In this document: positions 52,701-55,700 of the stretch, in pieces
How the letters are laid out: each line of letters begins with the position of its first letter
Position numbering within the stretch: the first letter of the stretch is position 1
NCBI RefSeq assembly: GCF_024868665.1
Contig: NC_079898.1
Span: forward strand, 8,406,777 to 8,470,776
Length of the DNA stretch: 64,000 nt
Direction: 5' to 3'
Source: Triplophysa rosa
Taxonomy: Eukaryota; Chordata; Actinopteri; Cypriniformes; Nemacheilidae
Made by a program: the position numbers and the translations under genes
Notes under the pieces: model-generated
What the model saw: only the letters and a program-made list of their open reading frames with translations
Told to the model about the DNA's origin: nothing
Databases searched by the model: none

Positions 52701-55700
52701 GTATTTTCATGATAATAAAGTATATTTATAATGATTATGTTTGATGAGTGTTGCTTTTTCAAATGCACCTTAACGTGTTGCATTTGATTATTTTAGATTG
52801 AGCAGTACTTCCTACTGATCAAAGAGCCGTAGTTCACGTTAGAGCTGTGCATAAAACACAGAATCGAAGCCTTTGGGATTTCAGAATCGCCTTAGACAGG
52901 TATAATTAGTGTGAATCGCAATATACAGTATATATCGTCCCAGCCCTAGTCTTCATTATGTTGTTGTAAATATATTGGACAAACGATTTTTATATTGGAC
53001 ATAGTTTGTAAATATGGACATCACATTACCTCATTTTCTCTTAACACGTTTCAAACCTGTATGACTTTCTTCCTTATAGCACAAAAGATATTTTGAAGAA
53101 TGTTGGTAACCAAACAACACAGGTCCCCATTGACTTCCATTGTATTGACATTTCTCAAAATATCTTCTTGTGCGAAAGAGTCATATACAGGTTTTAAACA
53201 ACATGAGGGTGAATAAATGATGACAGAATTTTCATATTTGGCTGATCTATCCCTTTAATATTACTTTTCATCCTGCTAGTCTTTTGTACTCAATTCTGTA
53301 AAGACTAGGGATGGGTAACGAGAACCGGTACTTTTTTGGACCGGTACATAATTGGGTCAATACCAGAGTATCGATAAGCTTCATGACAAACGATACTGTT
53401 ATCGATACTTGCGGTGTTTTATCTCTGTGTATTCGTGTGTTAAATGGCGAATTAGAGGAAGTTTGCTCGACGTATGTGTGATATCTAGGGCCATATGATT
53501 TCGGCGATGTATTTGTAATCTGCTTGTTTTGCGCGTTTATGAGTGAAAGAGTGGCATGGTTGCGCTTGTGGAGCTTTCAGCGTCCGCGTTTCACAACGAG
53601 GAAGCTTCCGTCAAACACCCCTTTGCGGCAACCCGTCAAAATAAAAGTCCTTTATTTGCGAACAAGTTATAAGATTGTTTTTAATAATTCGGCCACGGAG
53701 TATATTTACTTACTTTAGTAAATTGAAGTAAATGTGCTAGTAAAATTATAAAAAATAGTACATATAATTAAAAAAATATTACTTGCTTAGAAAATAGTAC
53801 TTAAATTTATGTAGACCTAAAACCAGAAAGGAAAAAATAAATACGGTCTACTCGCCAAATAACCATAGTGATGTAAAGTAAATATGTTGAATTACATTAT
53901 GATGTGCTCCTATGCACATGCTATGTGCCGTAAGTGGTATGCTAAGGAACACACACACGTTTTGTTATGTGGCAGAAGCATTTGTAAACTGCAGTTCTAA
54001 AGCTCAGCTGTAATAAAGAAACTTAAAATGTTTAACATCTTTTCACATCATGTGTTTTTGCATCAAATTATAGAGTGTAGTATCGATAACAGTATTGATA
54101 AGTACCGGTATCGATAAGCAGTATCGGTGTCGGTATTGATAAAATCTTAACGATACCCATCCCTAGTAAAGACACCCCCTTCCAGGAAGTGACATCATTC
54201 ATAGTAGAGAAACTGCACTGTAGTTGAATCTCTGATGTTATAAGGGTCCATGACCAAAACTATCCCCTAACAGAGTCACTAGAGAAAATCAAGTATTTTT
54301 TAATCTGGTCGTGTGATTTTAACATCTCATGAAGAATAAAACAACCTCTTCCAGGCCACTCATATGACTGAAGATTTTCATACACATGTAAATCACTTTT
54401 TATCTCATTTATTTCCTTAGTTGTAAACTTTAATCCGAAAACCCCACTTCAATGGTCTGTGTTGTACAGAGAGGAGGTCAAGCGGACCGACCTGAATGTA
54501 GAAAGGTATTCCTGCACTGCGGCGGGTGGCACAGAGTTTAGAGGAGGGGTCACTGGATTTCACCTCCTCGAGGACCTCCTTCAGCCAGTGTGCTGGGAGC
54601 TGCTGGAGCGTCGCACTCCCACTCCTAACACACAAACACAACACAATAACACACACACACAGATTAACAGGGCACAGATTACACGCAAACTCCTTATTGT
54701 GGACTGAAGAACGAGAAGGGCTGTGGGCATCCAAGTTCAAGCGGTTCCCAGCAGCTCTTACCGTCGCCTTTAGTTAACATCTTCTCTAATGCAATGCTTT
54801 TCTGTGATTTTCCAAAGTTTCACTGTTTGTAAAGCAGGTTGAAAACCATATCACATCCAAATGCGATCCCAAAGCAAAGCGCTGACTATGAAATTCAATT
54901 TCTTTTCAGTTTAAACAGTCAAATGGGGAAAATGTCAGACTACGGCCAAGTTATACTAGAGCGGAACAGTCTTGAAGATAAACATCATTTTTTTATAAAC
55001 AGCCTTTGTGGAGACTGACTATTGTTGATCCTAAGAACTTAATCCAGTGTGGGACTGTAAGCCACTTTCAGACACAACGGTTACACCTCGGGTTCAGACT
55101 CTCAGATGTGGAAGTGATTGAATGCTATGAGCAACGGATTTATCTTCAGCTTATTCACATGGCTGGGATGTGAAGAAATGGACAAAAGCAAGCAGTACTA
55201 GTGCACACTGTTGAAAATACAAGCTTTTTTAACACACAATGTGCACTCGTTTATTTCGTTTTTCATTTTGTCATTCACCAGACAAAAAGTGGCCTCAAAA
55301 CGTTTTTGAGGTATCATTCCAATCTCAGCACAAATATGCAGGACGTACACCGTGCCAAAGTTTAATACTTCAGATTAGGGGTTTGCTCGAATTCCTAACC
55401 CAAAGTATGAGTAATAATAATAGTGAAGCTTGCCTTAGCAAGCACCATTAATTATACTGAAAAGCTTGGTCGCATACGCACGCAAACACATCGCAGAAGC
55501 TGCGCAAGCGTGTACGGGACGCCCGCTTTGAAAGCGCAGAAGAATGCGAGGCTCTGGTTATGAAAAGTACCATTATAGCAAGAGCGCTGGACCGAACAGA
55601 CCAGATCAAACAATCTGAACCATGCAGCGAGCACCCATGCACGCACACACACATGCCTTCCTCGGTCGCAAACACGAGGGGAAACCTTCAAAAGGCAGCA

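Larger units (their letters stand above)
51285..52948. mobile_element. Old AGGGCTG-type hAT element split by three younger miniatures
   Basis: 51,285-51,355 (CATCCGAAAGCCAGAGGGCG) and 52,680-52,948 (ATAATAAAGTATATTTATAA to CCCAGCCCTA) are two halves of one relative of the 10,670-11,118 element. Between them lie three GTCCGAAAT/GTCCCAATT-ended miniatures: 51,363-51,870, about 51,876-52,357 and 52,361-52,643. Confidence 0.75.
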
